DNA of 64,000 nt from Arcobacter sp. EP1 (GCA_001655195.1 LPNY01000042.1:400410-464409), one strand, 5' to 3'. Counted from the first letter of the stretch, positions 8,903-19,584 are shown. Numbers and translations are program-made. Notes: generated by a model from the letters alone, not told the origin.

Positions 8903-10183
8903 TTATGCTCGTAAACTTTCTAAAATGTCCATAAAGTTTGGAAAAGATGTTCGAATGTACTCAGTGTCAAGTATTTCCATACCATTAATAAGTCCTGCAA
9001 TGGCAAAACTCATGGCAATTCGATGATCACCAAAAGAGTTAATAGTGGCTTTATTAAGGGTTGTTCCCCCATGAATTTCGTAACCATCTTCATGTTCTGT
9101 AAAATTAACACCACAAAGTGCTAAGTTATCAACAACAGCAGAAATTCTATCTGATTCTTTTACGCGCAATTCTTTGGCATTTTTAACAACAGATGTTCCT
9201 TTTGCTAAACTCATTGCAATAGAAAGTGCTGGTAACTCGTCAATTAACCATGAGATATTATTCTCAACAGTTATAGCATTCAGTTCTTTGTGAGAAACAA
9301 TGATATCTCCTAAAGGTTCATAAATATTTTCATGTTCAACATACTCAATGTTAGCACCCATTTTCTCTAATGCTTTATAAGCTTCAATTCGAGTAGGGTT
9401 GAGGGTAACGTTTTTGAGTACCACACGAGAATTTGGTGTAATTGCAGCAGCAACAGCAAAGAAAAAAGCTGAACTAGGATCTGTTGGTACTGTGATTTCT
9501 AAAGGTTTTAAAACCCCTGTTAGTGGGTGAATATTAATATACCCTTGGTCATCTTTTGTGATGGTTGCACCCATACCACTTAACATTCTTTCTGTATGGT
9601 CTCGTGTTAGTTCATTCTCTTTATACTTACACACTCCATTACTTCTTAAAGCGGCTAAAATCATTGCTGATTTTACTTGGGCTGAATCAATTGGAGATTC
9701 ATAAGTAAAGGCATCGAGTGTTCCACCTCGAATGGCTAAGGGAGCTTTATTTCCATTTTCTCGTCCATCAATTTTAGCGCCAATACTTCGTAAGGGTTTT
9801 GCCACACGATTCATTGGACGCTCTTTTAAATGTTTGTCCCCTGTTAAAATATAAGAACCCTCTTGTGAAGATAAAAGTCCACAAAAAAGTCGTATACCAG
9901 TTCCTGCATTTCCACAATCCAAAATATTTGCAGGTTCACTAATTTTACCCGTGGGAGTGATTTCAATGTATGAACCATCTCTTTTGACTTGTGCTCCTAG
10001 TTGCTCAACAATACTTAGTGAGTTGAGGGTATCTTCCGCACACAAAAAGTTTTTAATCTTTGATGTTTTATCTGAAAAGATTGAAAACATTGCACATCGA
10101 TGGGAAATCGATTTATCACTGGCAATAGAGTCAATCTCTATATCAAAAGGTTTGTTTAATGGTTCTATTGATAACTTTTCCAT
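8903..10183 (-). CDS. aroA: 3-phosphoshikimate 1-carboxyvinyltransferase (EPSP synthase)
   Basis: Shikimate-pathway enzyme joining PEP to shikimate-3-phosphate. Conserved stretches are [13 protein letters not shown] near the N-terminus, [48 protein letters not shown] and [15 protein letters not shown] place the start at the ATG at 10183 (MEKLSIEPL) because it matches where family members begin. A GTG at 10201 in the same frame would add six residues and nearly touch the pheT stop. Neither has a strong ribosome site. About 426 residues, normal length, sitting between pheT and ispH. Confidence 0.96.
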   Translation of the reverse strand: MEKLSIEPLNKPFDIEIDSIASDKSISHRCAMFSIFSDKTSKIKNFLCAEDTLNSLSIVEQLGAQVKRDGSYIEITPTGKISEPANILDCGNAGTGIRLFCGLLSSQEGSYILTGDKHLKERPMNRVAKPLRSIGAKIDGRENGNKAPLAIRGGTLDAFTYESPIDSAQVKSAMILAALRSNGVCKYKENELTRDHTERMLSGMGATITKDDQGYINIHPLTGVLKPLEITVPTDPSSAFFFAVAAAITPNSRVVLKNVTLNPTRIEAYKALEKMGANIEYVEHENIYEPLGDIIVSHKELNAITVENNISWLIDELPALSIAMSLAKGTSVVKNAKELRVKESDRISAVVDNLALCGVNFTEHEDGYEIHGGTTLNKATINSFGDHRIAMSFAIAGLINGMEILDTEYIRTSFPNFMDILESLRA

Positions 10184-10203
10184 AGATTTAGCTTTTATCA
10201 CTT

Positions 10204-12522
10204 CTAACGAAGTGTTACTCCTAATTCACTGTTTAATGTGTTGATGATTTTATCCATTGTTGAAGTAATATCTTCTTCTTCTAATGTTTTTTCATCATTT
10301 TGTAAAACAAATCGAATGGTAATACTCTCATTGTCGCCCAACTCTTTATCACTATATGTATCAATAAGATTAAATTGTTTGATATTTTCATCACTAATTG
10401 TTCGAATCACACTTTTCATTTTTGCATATGGCATACTTTTTGGTGCAATAAGACTTAAATCTTTTCGTGAAGCTTGGAATTTTGAGTATGAAAGAACTTT
10501 TGTAAGTTCATTTTGTACCATTTCAAAATCAATTTCTGCAATAAATGTATCATCAAGGTCAAAATCATTTGCTGCATTTGGATGCAGTTTTGAAATATAA
10601 CCCGCAACCTTACCATTAATGATGATATTCCCATTTTGGTATGGGTGAATAAAGTCATTGTTGATTGATTCCATTGGCTCAATCTCAAACTCACCAACAG
10701 TATTAAGAACTTTTTTAGCAAAGGCAAAGAAATCAATCTTTTCAGGTTTACCAGCATTTAAAAAGTTTTCTTCTTCTTTGTCACCACTAAAAATAAATGA
10801 AATTCTTTGTGCTTCTTCTCTTTTTTGATTGTAAATTGTTCCAATCTCAAAGAAAGCAATTTTCTTAAATCCTAGTTTTGCATTATTTGATGCGGCTTCA
10901 ACAAGATTGAGTAAAATTGTTGTTCTAAAGGTATCTAACTCTTTTACAATTGGGTTTAAAATATCAAGTTTTTCATTTACTAGACCAAAGTTATATTTTT
11001 CTAAACTTTCTCTATTTGTGAAAACATAAGTTAAGGTTTCAAAGAAACCATTTTCAATTGCTTTTCTTCGTAAAAGGTTTTTCTTTACAAGTCGATTGGA
11101 TGTAACATTATCTCGGTTTGCTTCAGGAATTGCTAAGGGTTTTGCTTGAATATTATCAATACCAATGATTCGAACAATCTCTTCAGTTACATCGGCAATA
11201 TTTTTAATATCGTGACGACAGTGAGGAACTGCAATTGATAACACTTCATTTCCGCCATCTTTTACTTCAAAGCCTAAACCGCTTAAGATTTTTTCCACTT
11301 GTGCTTTTGGCACATCTTGACCAATAATCGCATTTACTTTTTGTGTATTAATATCAATGGTCTCTTTTTGAATGTCATCCATAAACATCTCTGAACCTCG
11401 GAAAACTTTTGCTCCAAATTTAGAGATAAATGTTGTAAAGAAGTCAATACCATCTTTAATATTTGGTTCACTTCCTCGTGAAGTTCGGTAGTAAATTTCG
11501 CCAGTTTTCTTTTTCTTTTCAAAAACATTTTTTGATAAAAGTTCAGGGTTAATGTATGATGCTTCAATAATCATTGTACTATCATCAGTGTTCATTTTTC
11601 CATGGTCAATACAGATTGTACTTAAAGGCTCTTTTCCGTAAACGCAATCGAAACCTTCCTTGTCTTTTTTAACATGAATTAGGGCTAAATCATCATGTGA
11701 GTCTGTATCTTCTTTAGCATAAGCATTAAGAATAACACCATTACAATGAGTTACATAAGAAATTGCATCTTTTATATCATTAGCACTGTATTTATCTAAA
11801 GCAGCAATTCGTAGTTTTTGTAAAATTGGAAGTTTGAAGGTTTCAAAATCTATGGCTTTAAAAATGAGTGAACTATCAATGGTACTTTCACACTCAACTT
11901 CAAGAACTTGACCAATTCCAAAATCGTTGTAGTTTAGAGATTTTTCTTTTTCTAAAAGTGGTAAATTATAAAAAGCACTTAATTCTCTAGCCACTCCATT
12001 GATACTTAAACAATCCCCTCTATTAGCAGTTAATTCAATCTCAATGATATCATCATTTAAAAGACGGTACTCATTTAACTCTTTACCAATTACAAGTTCA
12101 CCAATAGAATCATCTAGTTCTAAAATTCCATCATTGAGTTTAGGAAGACCAATTTCAGTTGATGAACAAATCATTCCAATAGATTCTAGACCTCTGAGTT
12201 TTGCTTTTTTGATCTTGAAGTTTTCACCTAACACTGCACCAACAGTTGCAACAGGTACGTATTGCCCTGCAGCTACATTTTTAGCACCACATACGATTTG
12301 AACAGTTTCACTACCAATATCAACTTGACAAACAGAGAGTTTATCTGCATCAGGGTGTTTCTCTTTTTCTTTAACAAATCCAATAACAACACCTGCAGGA
12401 ATTCTCACCTTTTCCAATGAGTCAACTTCTAATCCAATAGCATTAAAGGTTGTGCAAATATTGTTCGTATCGATATTAGAAATATCAATAAAGTCTTGTA
12501 ACCATGTTTTTGTAACTATCAT
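10204..12522 (-). CDS. pheT: Phenylalanyl-tRNA synthetase beta chain
   Basis: Large subunit of the alpha2-beta2 PheRS. The 772 residues contain the N-terminal tRNA-binding EMAP-like domain (about 40-150, with [15 protein letters not shown] and [12 protein letters not shown]), the B3/B4 editing region, a B5 domain near 390-470, a catalytic-like core, and the C-terminal anticodon-binding FDX-ACB domain (about 680-772, [16 protein letters not shown]). Length is typical. The start overlaps the pheS stop by 4 bases, which supports coupled production of the two subunits. Confidence 0.97.
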   Translation of the reverse strand: MIVTKTWLQDFIDISNIDTNNICTTFNAIGLEVDSLEKVRIPAGVVIGFVKEKEKHPDADKLSVCQVDIGSETVQIVCGAKNVAAGQYVPVATVGAVLGENFKIKKAKLRGLESIGMICSSTEIGLPKLNDGILELDDSIGELVIGKELNEYRLLNDDIIEIELTANRGDCLSINGVARELSAFYNLPLLEKEKSLNYNDFGIGQVLEVECESTIDSSLIFKAIDFETFKLPILQKLRIAALDKYSANDIKDAISYVTHCNGVILNAYAKEDTDSHDDLALIHVKKDKEGFDCVYGKEPLSTICIDHGKMNTDDSTMIIEASYINPELLSKNVFEKKKKTGEIYYRTSRGSEPNIKDGIDFFTTFISKFGAKVFRGSEMFMDDIQKETIDINTQKVNAIIGQDVPKAQVEKILSGLGFEVKDGGNEVLSIAVPHCRHDIKNIADVTEEIVRIIGIDNIQAKPLAIPEANRDNVTSNRLVKKNLLRRKAIENGFFETLTYVFTNRESLEKYNFGLVNEKLDILNPIVKELDTFRTTILLNLVEAASNNAKLGFKKIAFFEIGTIYNQKREEAQRISFIFSGDKEEENFLNAGKPEKIDFFAFAKKVLNTVGEFEIEPMESINNDFIHPYQNGNIIINGKVAGYISKLHPNAANDFDLDDTFIAEIDFEMVQNELTKVLSYSKFQASRKDLSLIAPKSMPYAKMKSVIRTISDENIKQFNLIDTYSDKELGDNESITIRFVLQNDEKTLEEEDITSTMDKIINTLNSELGVTLR

Positions 12523-13511
12523 TTAAACTGTCCTAATAATCGTAAATCACTTTCAAATAAAGAGCGTAAGTCTCCAATGTTATGAATAAGCATTGCAAAT
12601 CGTTCAATTCCTAATCCAAAGGCATAGCCAGAATAGTTCTCATATCCTACTGCTTTAAATACATTTTCATCAACAACACCACATCCAAGAACTTCTAGCC
12701 ATCCTGTGTGTGAACAGACACGACATCCGTCACCCTTACAGAATACACATGAGATATCTACTTCTGCAGATGGTTCTGTGAATGGAAAAAATGATGGTCT
12801 AAATCGTACTTCAACATCACCAAACATATGATGTAAAAACTCTTCTAGAACATGTTTTAAATTTGCAAAAGATACTTTGTCTGCTTCATCAACTACCAGT
12901 GCTTCAATTTGGTGAAACATAGGTGTATGAGTTAAATCGAAATCTCGTCTAAAAACAGTCCCTGGTGCAATCATTCGAATTGGCGGTTTTTGAGATAACA
13001 TTGTTCGAATTTGAACAGGAGATGTATGTGTTCGTAAAAGCGTATAGTCTTTATTGTAAAAAGTATCTTGCATATCTCGTGCAGGGTGATACTTTGGTAG
13101 ATTTAGTGCTTCAAAGTTATGGAAATCATCTTCAACTAGTGGACCCTCTTCAACTGAGAAGTTAAGGTTCTGGAAATATTGAATAATTCTATCCATTGTA
13201 TCGACAGTAGGGTGAACTGCCCCACAAGTTAATTCATTGTTAAATCGAGTAACATCGATTTTTTCACTTTCTAATTGCTTGTTTAAAGCCTCTTTTTCTA
13301 AGTCTACTTTACGTACTTCAATAGCATTTGCAACGGCAGCTTTTTGCGTGTTAAGATTTTGTGCAAATGCTTTTTTCTCTTCATTTGGTATATCTTTAAG
13401 TCGTGCAAACTCTTTTGTTAGAGTTCCTTTTTTCCCTAAGATATCAACTCTTAAGGTTTCTAAGGTTTCTAGTGAGTCTGCGTTTTCAATTTGGGTAATC
13501 AACGCTTCCAA
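12519..13511 (-). CDS. pheS: Phenylalanyl-tRNA synthetase alpha chain
   Basis: Catalytic subunit of PheRS. An N-terminal coiled coil (about 1-90) is followed by the class II core with [15 protein letters not shown], motif 2 ([19 protein letters not shown]) and motif 3 ([11 protein letters not shown]). 330 residues is normal. The start codon is TTG: the minus strand reads AGGAG, six bases, then TTG GAA GCG, a well-placed ribosome site with no competing ATG. A long hairpin lies directly upstream in the leader and may control the operon. Confidence 0.96.
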   Translation of the reverse strand: MEALITQIENADSLETLETLRVDILGKKGTLTKEFARLKDIPNEEKKAFAQNLNTQKAAVANAIEVRKVDLEKEALNKQLESEKIDVTRFNNELTCGAVHPTVDTMDRIIQYFQNLNFSVEEGPLVEDDFHNFEALNLPKYHPARDMQDTFYNKDYTLLRTHTSPVQIRTMLSQKPPIRMIAPGTVFRRDFDLTHTPMFHQIEALVVDEADKVSFANLKHVLEEFLHHMFGDVEVRFRPSFFPFTEPSAEVDISCVFCKGDGCRVCSHTGWLEVLGCGVVDENVFKAVGYENYSGYAFGLGIERFAMLIHNIGDLRSLFESDLRLLGQFK

Positions 13512-13533
13512 AAAAATCTCCTAATCTCTTTTG

Positions 13534-13597
13534 CGTAGTAAGATATAATCATTTATCTAAGCCTAAAATGTTTAGAAAATAATTACATCTTACTACG
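13534..13597 (-). promoter_or_regulatory. Long leader hairpin upstream of pheS
   Basis: CGTAGTAAGAT at 13534-13544 is the exact reverse complement of ATCTTACTACG at 13587-13597. The pairing continues inward with few mismatches (TAAT, ATTT and CTAA blocks), giving arms of about 27 bases around a short loop. On the minus strand it ends about 10 bases before the AGGAG ribosome site of pheS. It may be an attenuator or translation-control element, but no leader peptide or T-box pattern was recognised. Confidence 0.55.
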
Positions 13598-13659
13598 TCT
13601 ATAAATACTTATTTATTATAAGGGCAATGATTATACTTAAAGATTTATTAGAGTTTGGT

Positions 13660-13665
13660 TATAAT
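13660..13665 (+). promoter_or_regulatory. Candidate -10 box for the HIT gene
   Basis: TATAAT preceded by TTTGG, 41 bases before the ATG at 13707, in the divergent region between pheS and the HIT gene. Sequence match only. Confidence 0.45.
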
Positions 13666-13706
13666 CATTTTTATATGAAATATCATCGATTTAAAAAGGA
13701 TTTATA

Positions 13707-14042
13707 ATGTGTATTTTTTGCAAAATTGTAGGGGGTGAAATCCCAAATAAAACTGTCTTAGAAAATGATAACTTTTTAGCTTTTGAGGATATTAATCCGT
13801 CAGCAAAAGTTCATGTATTAATTATTCCAAAAGCTCATTACGACTCTTTTGATGTAACACCACCTGAAATCATAGGTGAAATGACATCGTTTGTTCAGGA
13901 CGTTGCGTCAAAATTAGGTGTAAAAGAGAGCGGATATCGAATTATTACAAATATTGGAAAACATGGTGGTCAAGAAGTACCCCATTTACATTTTCACCTT
14001 TTAGCGGGTGAATATGTTGGCAGATTAGTAGGGCAAAAATAG
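13707..14042 (+). CDS. HIT-family nucleotide-binding protein (HinT-like)
   Basis: 111-residue histidine-triad protein. The triad is in VPHLHFHLLAGE near the C-terminus, and the N-terminus MCIFCKIVGGEIPNKTV is typical of the HinT/PKCI branch, which hydrolyses nucleoside phosphoramidates. AAAAAGGATTTATAATG gives a good ribosome site. It is divergent from pheS, as in other Campylobacterota. The next gene (class II aldolase) starts right after this stop, so the HIT gene probably leads the aldolase-kinase-cupin transcript, though it need not share its function. Confidence 0.93.
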   Translation: MCIFCKIVGGEIPNKTVLENDNFLAFEDINPSAKVHVLIIPKAHYDSFDVTPPEIIGEMTSFVQDVASKLGVKESGYRIITNIGKHGGQEVPHLHFHLLAGEYVGRLVGQK

Positions 14043-15212
14043 ATGAAGAGTTTGTTTAATGATAAAGAAGCATTATCTTATGGTTCTGATGTTGCGATGC
14101 GAGTTTATACTTCACGACTTTTAGGACAAGATTCAAATCTTGTTTTACACGGTGGAGGAAATACATCTGTTAAATCAAAGGTAGATGGCGAAGAGATACT
14201 ATTTGTAAAAGGAAGTGGTTGGGATTTAGCAACTATTGAAGAGCCAGGTTTTGCACCTGTTAAATTAGATCCACTAATTGAAATGGCAAAACTTGATGCT
14301 TTAAGTGATAGTGATATGGTAAAACAACAACGGGAAGCTATGATTGATGAAACTGCTCCAAATCCTTCTATTGAGGCAATTTTGCATGCAATTATTCCTT
14401 TTAAATTTGTTGATCATACTCACTCTGATGCAGTGGTGACTATTTCAAATACTCCTAATGGTGAAGCTATTATTAAAGAGCTGTATCCTAATTTTTTGAT
14501 TGTTCCTTATGTTATGCCTGGATTTATTTTGGCAAAAACTATTTACGATATGAGTAAAGATTTAGATTGGTCGCAATGTGAAGGTATGATTTTGCTCAAT
14601 CATGGAGTTTTTACTTTTAATGAAGATGCCAAAGTAGCTTATGAAGATATGATTAAAGCTGTTACTATTTCTGAAGAGTATTTAGAAAAAAATAGTTCAA
14701 TACAAGTTGTAAAAAGTCAAGAAAAAGGTTTTGATTTTACGCAGTTACAAAAAGCTGTAAGTAGTGCGAAAGGTTTTGAAGTTAAAATGCGAATCAATCA
14801 ATCACAAACAGCAGTTACATTTGCTTCTCAAGATAGTGTTGCACAACTTGCTAAAAAAGGTATCTTAACGCCTGAACATATTATTCGAACAAAACGATTT
14901 CCCCTACTTGTAGATGAAAATATTAGTGCTTCACTAGAAAATTATATGCAAGAGTATGAATCATACTTTAATACTTTTGCTACTGATGAAATCTGTTTAA
15001 ATAAAGCACCCAATTGGGCAATTATTCCTAATGTTGGAACGGTGAGTTTTGGTAAAAATGAAAAAGAGTGTCAAGTGATTGAAGATATTAATAATCATAC
15101 AATGGATGCAATTTTAAAAGGGGAGTGTTTAGGTGGTTTTGAATCTATTAGTTTAAAAGATGGATTTGAAATGGAGTATTGGGAACTTGAACAGGCAAAA
15201 TTAAAAAAGTAG
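14043..15212 (+). CDS. Class II aldolase/adducin-family protein, RhaALD-like
   Basis: 389 residues. It resembles the aldolase half of the bifunctional rhamnulose-1-phosphate aldolase/alcohol dehydrogenase proteins but lacks the dehydrogenase (SDR) half. Matches are SRLLGQDSNLVLHGGGNTS, KGSGWDLATIEEPGF, LDALSDSDMV and APNPSIEAILHAIIPFKF. Candidate metal ligands are the HTH of DHTHSDAV and the His in LLNHGVF. Such enzymes make retro-aldol cuts of sugar phosphates, usually releasing DHAP. The start codon directly follows the HIT stop, and an LsrK-type kinase follows 8 bases after the end, which suggests the substrate is a product of that kinase. This substrate link is inference. Confidence 0.85.
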   Translation: MKSLFNDKEALSYGSDVAMRVYTSRLLGQDSNLVLHGGGNTSVKSKVDGEEILFVKGSGWDLATIEEPGFAPVKLDPLIEMAKLDALSDSDMVKQQREAMIDETAPNPSIEAILHAIIPFKFVDHTHSDAVVTISNTPNGEAIIKELYPNFLIVPYVMPGFILAKTIYDMSKDLDWSQCEGMILLNHGVFTFNEDAKVAYEDMIKAVTISEEYLEKNSSIQVVKSQEKGFDFTQLQKAVSSAKGFEVKMRINQSQTAVTFASQDSVAQLAKKGILTPEHIIRTKRFPLLVDENISASLENYMQEYESYFNTFATDEICLNKAPNWAIIPNVGTVSFGKNEKECQVIEDINNHTMDAILKGECLGGFESISLKDGFEMEYWELEQAKLKK

Positions 15213-15220
15213 GAATAAAC

Positions 15221-16783
15221 ATGAAGTATTTATTAGCTATTGATGCAGGAACAGGAAGTATTCGTGCTGTTTTATTTGATACTAAAGGGAAACAAATAGA
15301 GGTTTCACAACAGGAGTGGACGCACAAAGAAGAGCAGGGCGTGCCAAACTCCATGACTTTTGATTGTAAAACAAACTGGAAAAAAGTGTGTGAATGTATT
15401 GTTGATGTTGTTAAAAAAGCAAAAATAGATGCCAAAGATATTATCTCACTCAGTGCTACTAGTATGCGTGAAGGAATTGTGCTTTACGATAAAAATGGAA
15501 AAGAACTTTGGGGTGTTGCAAATGTTGATGCACGAGCTTCAAAAGAGGTAGAGTTTTTAAATAAAAAGTTTAAAAACCTTGAAAAAAAGTTTTATAAAAC
15601 TTCTGGTCAAACCTTTGCTTTAGGGGCACTTCCACGAATTTTATGGGTTAAAAATAATCTTCCAAATGTCTATAAAAAAACAGCTAATGTCTCTATGATT
15701 AGTGATTGGGTTTTAGCTAAACTCTCTGGACAAATTGCAACAGACCCTTCTAATGGTGGAACAACTGGGATTTTTTCATTAAAAAAACGAAAGTGGTCTT
15801 CAAAAATGGCAAAAGAAGTAGGGATAAAAAATAATATTTTCCCACCAGTACTTGAGAGTGGAGAAGTTCTTGGAACGGTTAATAAAGAAGCCTCTAAACA
15901 GACTGGATTATGTACGGATACTCTGGTTGTTATGGGTGGTGGAGATGTTCAATTAGGCAGTGCAGGGCTTGGTGTTACAAAACTAGGTCAATGTGCAGTT
16001 ATTGGAGGTTCTTTTTGGCAACAGGTGGTGAATATGAAATCAAATGTAACACCTCCTTCAAACATGAGTGTACGAGTGAATCCTCATGTGATTTCGGGAC
16101 AATCTCAAGCAGAAGGTATTACTTTTTTTAGTGGATTAATTATGCGTTGGTTTAGAGATGCTTTTTGTCAGTATCAAAAAGATAAAGCAAAACACATGAA
16201 TATCGATGCTTATGCACTATTAGAAAATATGGCAAGTAAAGTCCCTGTGGGTTCACATGGAATTATGCCAATTTTTTCTGATGATATGAAATATGGGAAA
16301 TGGTATCATGCAGCACCCTCGTTTATTAATTTAAATATTGACCCAGAAATTTGTAATATTGCCAGTATGTTTAGAAGTCTACAAGAAAATGCAGCCATAG
16401 TAAGTGCTATAAATTTAACTAAAATTGAAAAGTTTACTAAGGTAAATGTGGATGAAATTGTTTTTGCAGGTGGAGCGAGTAAAGGGCAGTTGTGGCCTCA
16501 AATCCTTGCGGATGTAACTGGTAAAAAAGTTAAAATTCCTATAGTAAAAGAAGCAACTGCATTAGGATGTGCAATTTGTGCAGGTGTTGGAGCAGGTATT
16601 TATAAAGATATTGACAGTGGTGTAACTAAGTTAGTTAAATGGGATAAAAAGTTTAAACCTAATATGAAAAATCATAAAAAATATCAAGAGATAATTAATA
16701 ACTGGAAGAAGGTGTATAAGTCACAGATGGAATTGGTTGATAAAAATTTAACAACATCAATGTGGAAAGCACCAGGAATATAA
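15221..16783 (+). CDS. lsrK: Autoinducer-2 kinase, LsrK-type FGGY kinase
   Basis: 520-residue FGGY-family kinase closely resembling enterobacterial LsrK, which phosphorylates AI-2 (DPD) in the cytoplasm. Diagnostic stretches shared with LsrK as I remember it are LAIDAGTGSIRAVLFD, SATSMREGIVLY, ANVDARASKEV, DPSNGGTTGIFSL, MGGGDVQLGSAGLGV, RVNPHVISGQSQAEGI, SFINLNIDPE, VKEATALGCAICAGVGAG and the C-terminus LTTSMWKAPGI. The length is typical. Neither the lsrACDB transporter nor lsrR, lsrF or lsrG is nearby; instead the partners are a class II aldolase and a cupin. The start has AGGAATAAACATG. Confidence 0.88.
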   Translation: MKYLLAIDAGTGSIRAVLFDTKGKQIEVSQQEWTHKEEQGVPNSMTFDCKTNWKKVCECIVDVVKKAKIDAKDIISLSATSMREGIVLYDKNGKELWGVANVDARASKEVEFLNKKFKNLEKKFYKTSGQTFALGALPRILWVKNNLPNVYKKTANVSMISDWVLAKLSGQIATDPSNGGTTGIFSLKKRKWSSKMAKEVGIKNNIFPPVLESGEVLGTVNKEASKQTGLCTDTLVVMGGGDVQLGSAGLGVTKLGQCAVIGGSFWQQVVNMKSNVTPPSNMSVRVNPHVISGQSQAEGITFFSGLIMRWFRDAFCQYQKDKAKHMNIDAYALLENMASKVPVGSHGIMPIFSDDMKYGKWYHAAPSFINLNIDPEICNIASMFRSLQENAAIVSAINLTKIEKFTKVNVDEIVFAGGASKGQLWPQILADVTGKKVKIPIVKEATALGCAICAGVGAGIYKDIDSGVTKLVKWDKKFKPNMKNHKKYQEIINNWKKVYKSQMELVDKNLTTSMWKAPGI

Positions 16784-16824
16784 ATTTATTTACTAGGTTA
16801 AAAAGTAGAGAGAAAAGGAAATAG

Positions 16825-17199
16825 ATGTATTTAACCAATGAAAATGATCATGAGTATAGATTTGGAACCCATGGGCCAAAATATTTAACCAATGGTCCTA
16901 AAATTGATATGGGGGTTGTAGTAATCACTGCAGGTGAATGCCACCCTTGTCATAAACATGTGCACCAAGAGGAGTCTTTTTTGGCCTTGGAAGGTGAATG
17001 TAATGTCTATGTTGATGGAGAACTTGTTGTGCTTAAAAAAGGGGATTATTTACGGTGTGATCCAGGAGAAGCACACCTATTTAAAAATGATTCAAATGAA
17101 GACTTTAAAGCTGTTTTTATTAAAGCAGCCCATGCCCAAGTAAAAGATTCTGTTTATATTGAGTGGGAGCCTGGGCAACCTTTTATTAAAGAAGACTAA
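16825..17199 (+). CDS. Small cupin-domain protein
   Basis: 124-residue single cupin. The first metal-binding motif is visible as HKHVHQEESFLALEGE with HxH and Glu, and the second as GDYLRCDPGEAHLFKND with the final His, so a metal-bound beta barrel is likely. It begins 41 bases after the LsrK-type kinase with an AAAGGAAATAG ribosome site and ends just before a strong terminator, so it closes the aldolase-kinase-cupin unit. Cupins of this size are often isomerases, epimerases or sensors of sugar-like compounds. A role in isomerising the phosphorylated product is possible but unproven. Confidence 0.82.
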   Translation: MYLTNENDHEYRFGTHGPKYLTNGPKIDMGVVVITAGECHPCHKHVHQEESFLALEGECNVYVDGELVVLKKGDYLRCDPGEAHLFKNDSNEDFKAVFIKAAHAQVKDSVYIEWEPGQPFIKED

Positions 17200-17222
17200 C
17201 GAGAATTAAAAGGTAGAGATAA

Positions 17223-17256
17223 AAAAAGGGGAGAGTTAAACAACTCTCCCCTTTTT
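17223..17256. terminator. Bidirectional intrinsic terminator
   Basis: Perfect 15-base stem AAAAAGGGGAGAGTT / AACTCTCCCCTTTTT with a 4-base loop, A-rich on one side and T-rich on the other. It lies between the convergent cupin gene and accA and can serve both. Confidence 0.93.
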
Positions 17257-17272
17257 CTTTGATTCATAATGG

Positions 17273-18211
17273 TTATTCGTCAGTAAAACTACCTAAGCTC
17301 ATAAGTTTTTCATAACGTTTTTCATGTCGCTCTTCTTTTGGTACAGCACTTAACTCTTCTACTGAATTTAAGAAATAATCACCTAATGCTTGAATTGCTT
17401 CATCTTTTTGACGATGTCCACCCATTAAAGGCTCATTGACTACATCATCAATTAAGTTTAACTCTTTTAAGTTTTCAGCAGTAATTTTTAATGAATTAGC
17501 TGCAGTCTCTGCTTGTGCTGGGTCATTCCATAAAATAGCAGCACACCCTTCTGGTGAAATAACAGCATATACTGAGTATCGCATCATTGCTAATTTATCT
17601 GAAACTGAAATGGCAAGTGCTCCACCTGAACCACCTTCACCAATAACAACAGATACAGTGATTGTATCAAGATTTGAAAATTCATATAAGTTTCTAGCAA
17701 TAGCTTCAGATTGATTTCTCTCTTCAGCTCCTAAACCTGGGTATGCACCCGGAGTGTCTACAAGCATTAAAATTGGAAGGTTAAACTTTTCTGCTAATTT
17801 TGCAGCTCTTAGTGCTTTTCTGTATCCTTCAGGACTTGGCATACCAAAATTTCTTTTTAATTTGTTTTTAGTACCTCGACCTTTTTGTTCACCAATAACC
17901 ACACATTTTTGTTCACCAATATATCCTAGGTAACAAACAATTGCTTGGTCATCTACATAGTGTCGATCCCCATGAATTTCATACTCATCATGCATTAAAC
18001 CACGGATATAGTCCATAGCATAAGGTCTATCAGGGTGACGTGCAAGTTGAAGTTTTTGATAGTCGTTTAAATTAGTGAATGTTTTTTCAACTTCTTTTTG
18101 AAGTTTTTTGTCTAAAATTTCCGCTGCATGTTCATCAGATTTTGTTTGTGCAACTATTATATCTTCTTCAATTTTTCTAATTTTTTCTTCAAACTCTAAA
18201 TACGTTGCCAA
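17273..18211 (-). CDS. accA: Acetyl-CoA carboxylase carboxyltransferase subunit alpha
   Basis: Alpha half of the carboxyltransferase that makes malonyl-CoA for fatty-acid synthesis. The 312 residues include the N-terminal helix pair and the crotonase-like core with [38 protein letters not shown] and [19 protein letters not shown]. Length is normal. It follows fabF by 46 bases in the order fabG-acpP-fabF-accA on this strand, an arrangement that links malonyl-CoA supply with elongation. Confidence 0.97.
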   Translation of the reverse strand: MATYLEFEEKIRKIEEDIIVAQTKSDEHAAEILDKKLQKEVEKTFTNLNDYQKLQLARHPDRPYAMDYIRGLMHDEYEIHGDRHYVDDQAIVCYLGYIGEQKCVVIGEQKGRGTKNKLKRNFGMPSPEGYRKALRAAKLAEKFNLPILMLVDTPGAYPGLGAEERNQSEAIARNLYEFSNLDTITVSVVIGEGGSGGALAISVSDKLAMMRYSVYAVISPEGCAAILWNDPAQAETAANSLKITAENLKELNLIDDVVNEPLMGGHRQKDEAIQALGDYFLNSVEELSAVPKEERHEKRYEKLMSLGSFTDE

Positions 18212-18257
18212 TGTTGTCCTTTATAAGTAAGAGGGAAATCCCTCTTAAAGTTTCTAA

Positions 18258-19517
18258 TTATTTAATAAATTTTTTAAAGATTATAGAACCGTTTGTTCCA
18301 CCAAAACCAAAGTTATTACTCATAACAGTTGTAAGTTCAACGTTTCTTGCTGTGTTTGGAACATAATCTAAATCACACTCTGGGTCTTGATTTTCGATAT
18401 TAATTGTTGGAGGAATAACTCCTTCATTTAATGCTTTAATTGTGAAGATTGCTTCAATGGCACCCGCAGCTCCTAAACAGTGACCAATTTGTCCCTTTGT
18501 TGAAGTTACAGGAGGGCAGTTTTCAACACCTCCAAATAGTTCTTTAATTGCTTTTGTCTCATTTACATCTCCAACAGGAGTAGAAGTACCGTGAGAGTTA
18601 ACATAATCAATTTTAATTTTTTCACCAATTGTTGCTTCTGCCATATTTAAAGCAGCTTTCATTGAACGAAGCGGTCCGTCCATTACTGGAGAAGTAATGT
18701 GGTTTGCGTCACCACTTTCACCAAATCCAATAATTTCACAATAGATTTTAGCTCCTCTTGCTTCTGCTGATTCTAATGTTTCAACAACAAGTGCTCCAGC
18801 ACCTTCACCCATAACAAAACCATCTCGGTCTGTATCAAATGGTCGTGAAGCTTTTTTAGGATCATCATTTCGAGTAGATAGTGCTTTCATTGCAGCAAAC
18901 CCACCAACACCAGCACCACAAACAGCACTCTCTGCACCAACAACTAAGATTCTGTCTGCACCATTAATTTTAATAGTTTTAACAGCATCTGCTAACGCAT
19001 GTGTTGAAGCAGCACAAGCAGTTACGTGTGATAAAGATGGACCTTTTAATCCATGCTCAATTGAAATAAATCCACCAAGCATATTTACTAATGATGAAGG
19101 AATAAAGAATGGTGAAATTCTTTTTGGACCTCTATTTTCACATACAACAGAGTTTTTTTGAATTGTTCCTAATCCACCAATACCTGATGCAGAAATAACA
19201 CCAAATCTATCAGCAATTGATTCATCTACTCTTTTATTTTCAGCATTTACAAAACCTGAATCATTCATGGCTTCATTTGCTGCTTTAATTCCAAGTTGAA
19301 TAAATCTATCTGCTTTTTTAACTTCTTTTTTATCCATAACTGTCGTTGGATCAAAATCTTTTACTTCTCCTGCAATTCTTACAGGGTATTCACTTGCATC
19401 AAATAGTGTAATCGTGTCAATTCCACACTCACCTGCAACTGCAGCTTTGAATGACGTCTCAACATCATTTCCAATAGAATTAATAGTACCAATACCAGTT
19501 ACAACAACTCTTCTCAT
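18258..19517 (-). CDS. fabF: 3-oxoacyl-ACP synthase II
   Basis: Condensing enzyme of type II fatty-acid synthesis. The Cys-His-His active site is visible: VTACAASTHAL (near residue 165), NSHGTSTPVGDVNE and KGQIGHCLGAAGAIEA, with a glycine-rich C-terminal NNFGFGGTNGS. I start it at the ATG at 19517 (MRRVVVTGIG) because GGAG lies 9 bases upstream; the ATG at 19532 would add five residues and would bury that ribosome site. This gives about 419 residues, normal for FabF. A hairpin between acpP and this gene may lower its expression relative to acpP. Confidence 0.96.
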   Translation of the reverse strand: MRRVVVTGIGTINSIGNDVETSFKAAVAGECGIDTITLFDASEYPVRIAGEVKDFDPTTVMDKKEVKKADRFIQLGIKAANEAMNDSGFVNAENKRVDESIADRFGVISASGIGGLGTIQKNSVVCENRGPKRISPFFIPSSLVNMLGGFISIEHGLKGPSLSHVTACAASTHALADAVKTIKINGADRILVVGAESAVCGAGVGGFAAMKALSTRNDDPKKASRPFDTDRDGFVMGEGAGALVVETLESAEARGAKIYCEIIGFGESGDANHITSPVMDGPLRSMKAALNMAEATIGEKIKIDYVNSHGTSTPVGDVNETKAIKELFGGVENCPPVTSTKGQIGHCLGAAGAIEAIFTIKALNEGVIPPTINIENQDPECDLDYVPNTARNVELTTVMSNNFGFGGTNGSIIFKKFIK

Positions 19518-19584
19518 TATAATTTGCTCCATATATTATTTAAATTATTCAATTTTTTGATTGTAAAAACTCAATAGTTTAAAT

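Noticed and set aside
10238..10600. Plus-strand 120-codon frame inside pheT
   Set aside because: Antisense shadow of the pheT 3' region, no start signal, no motif.
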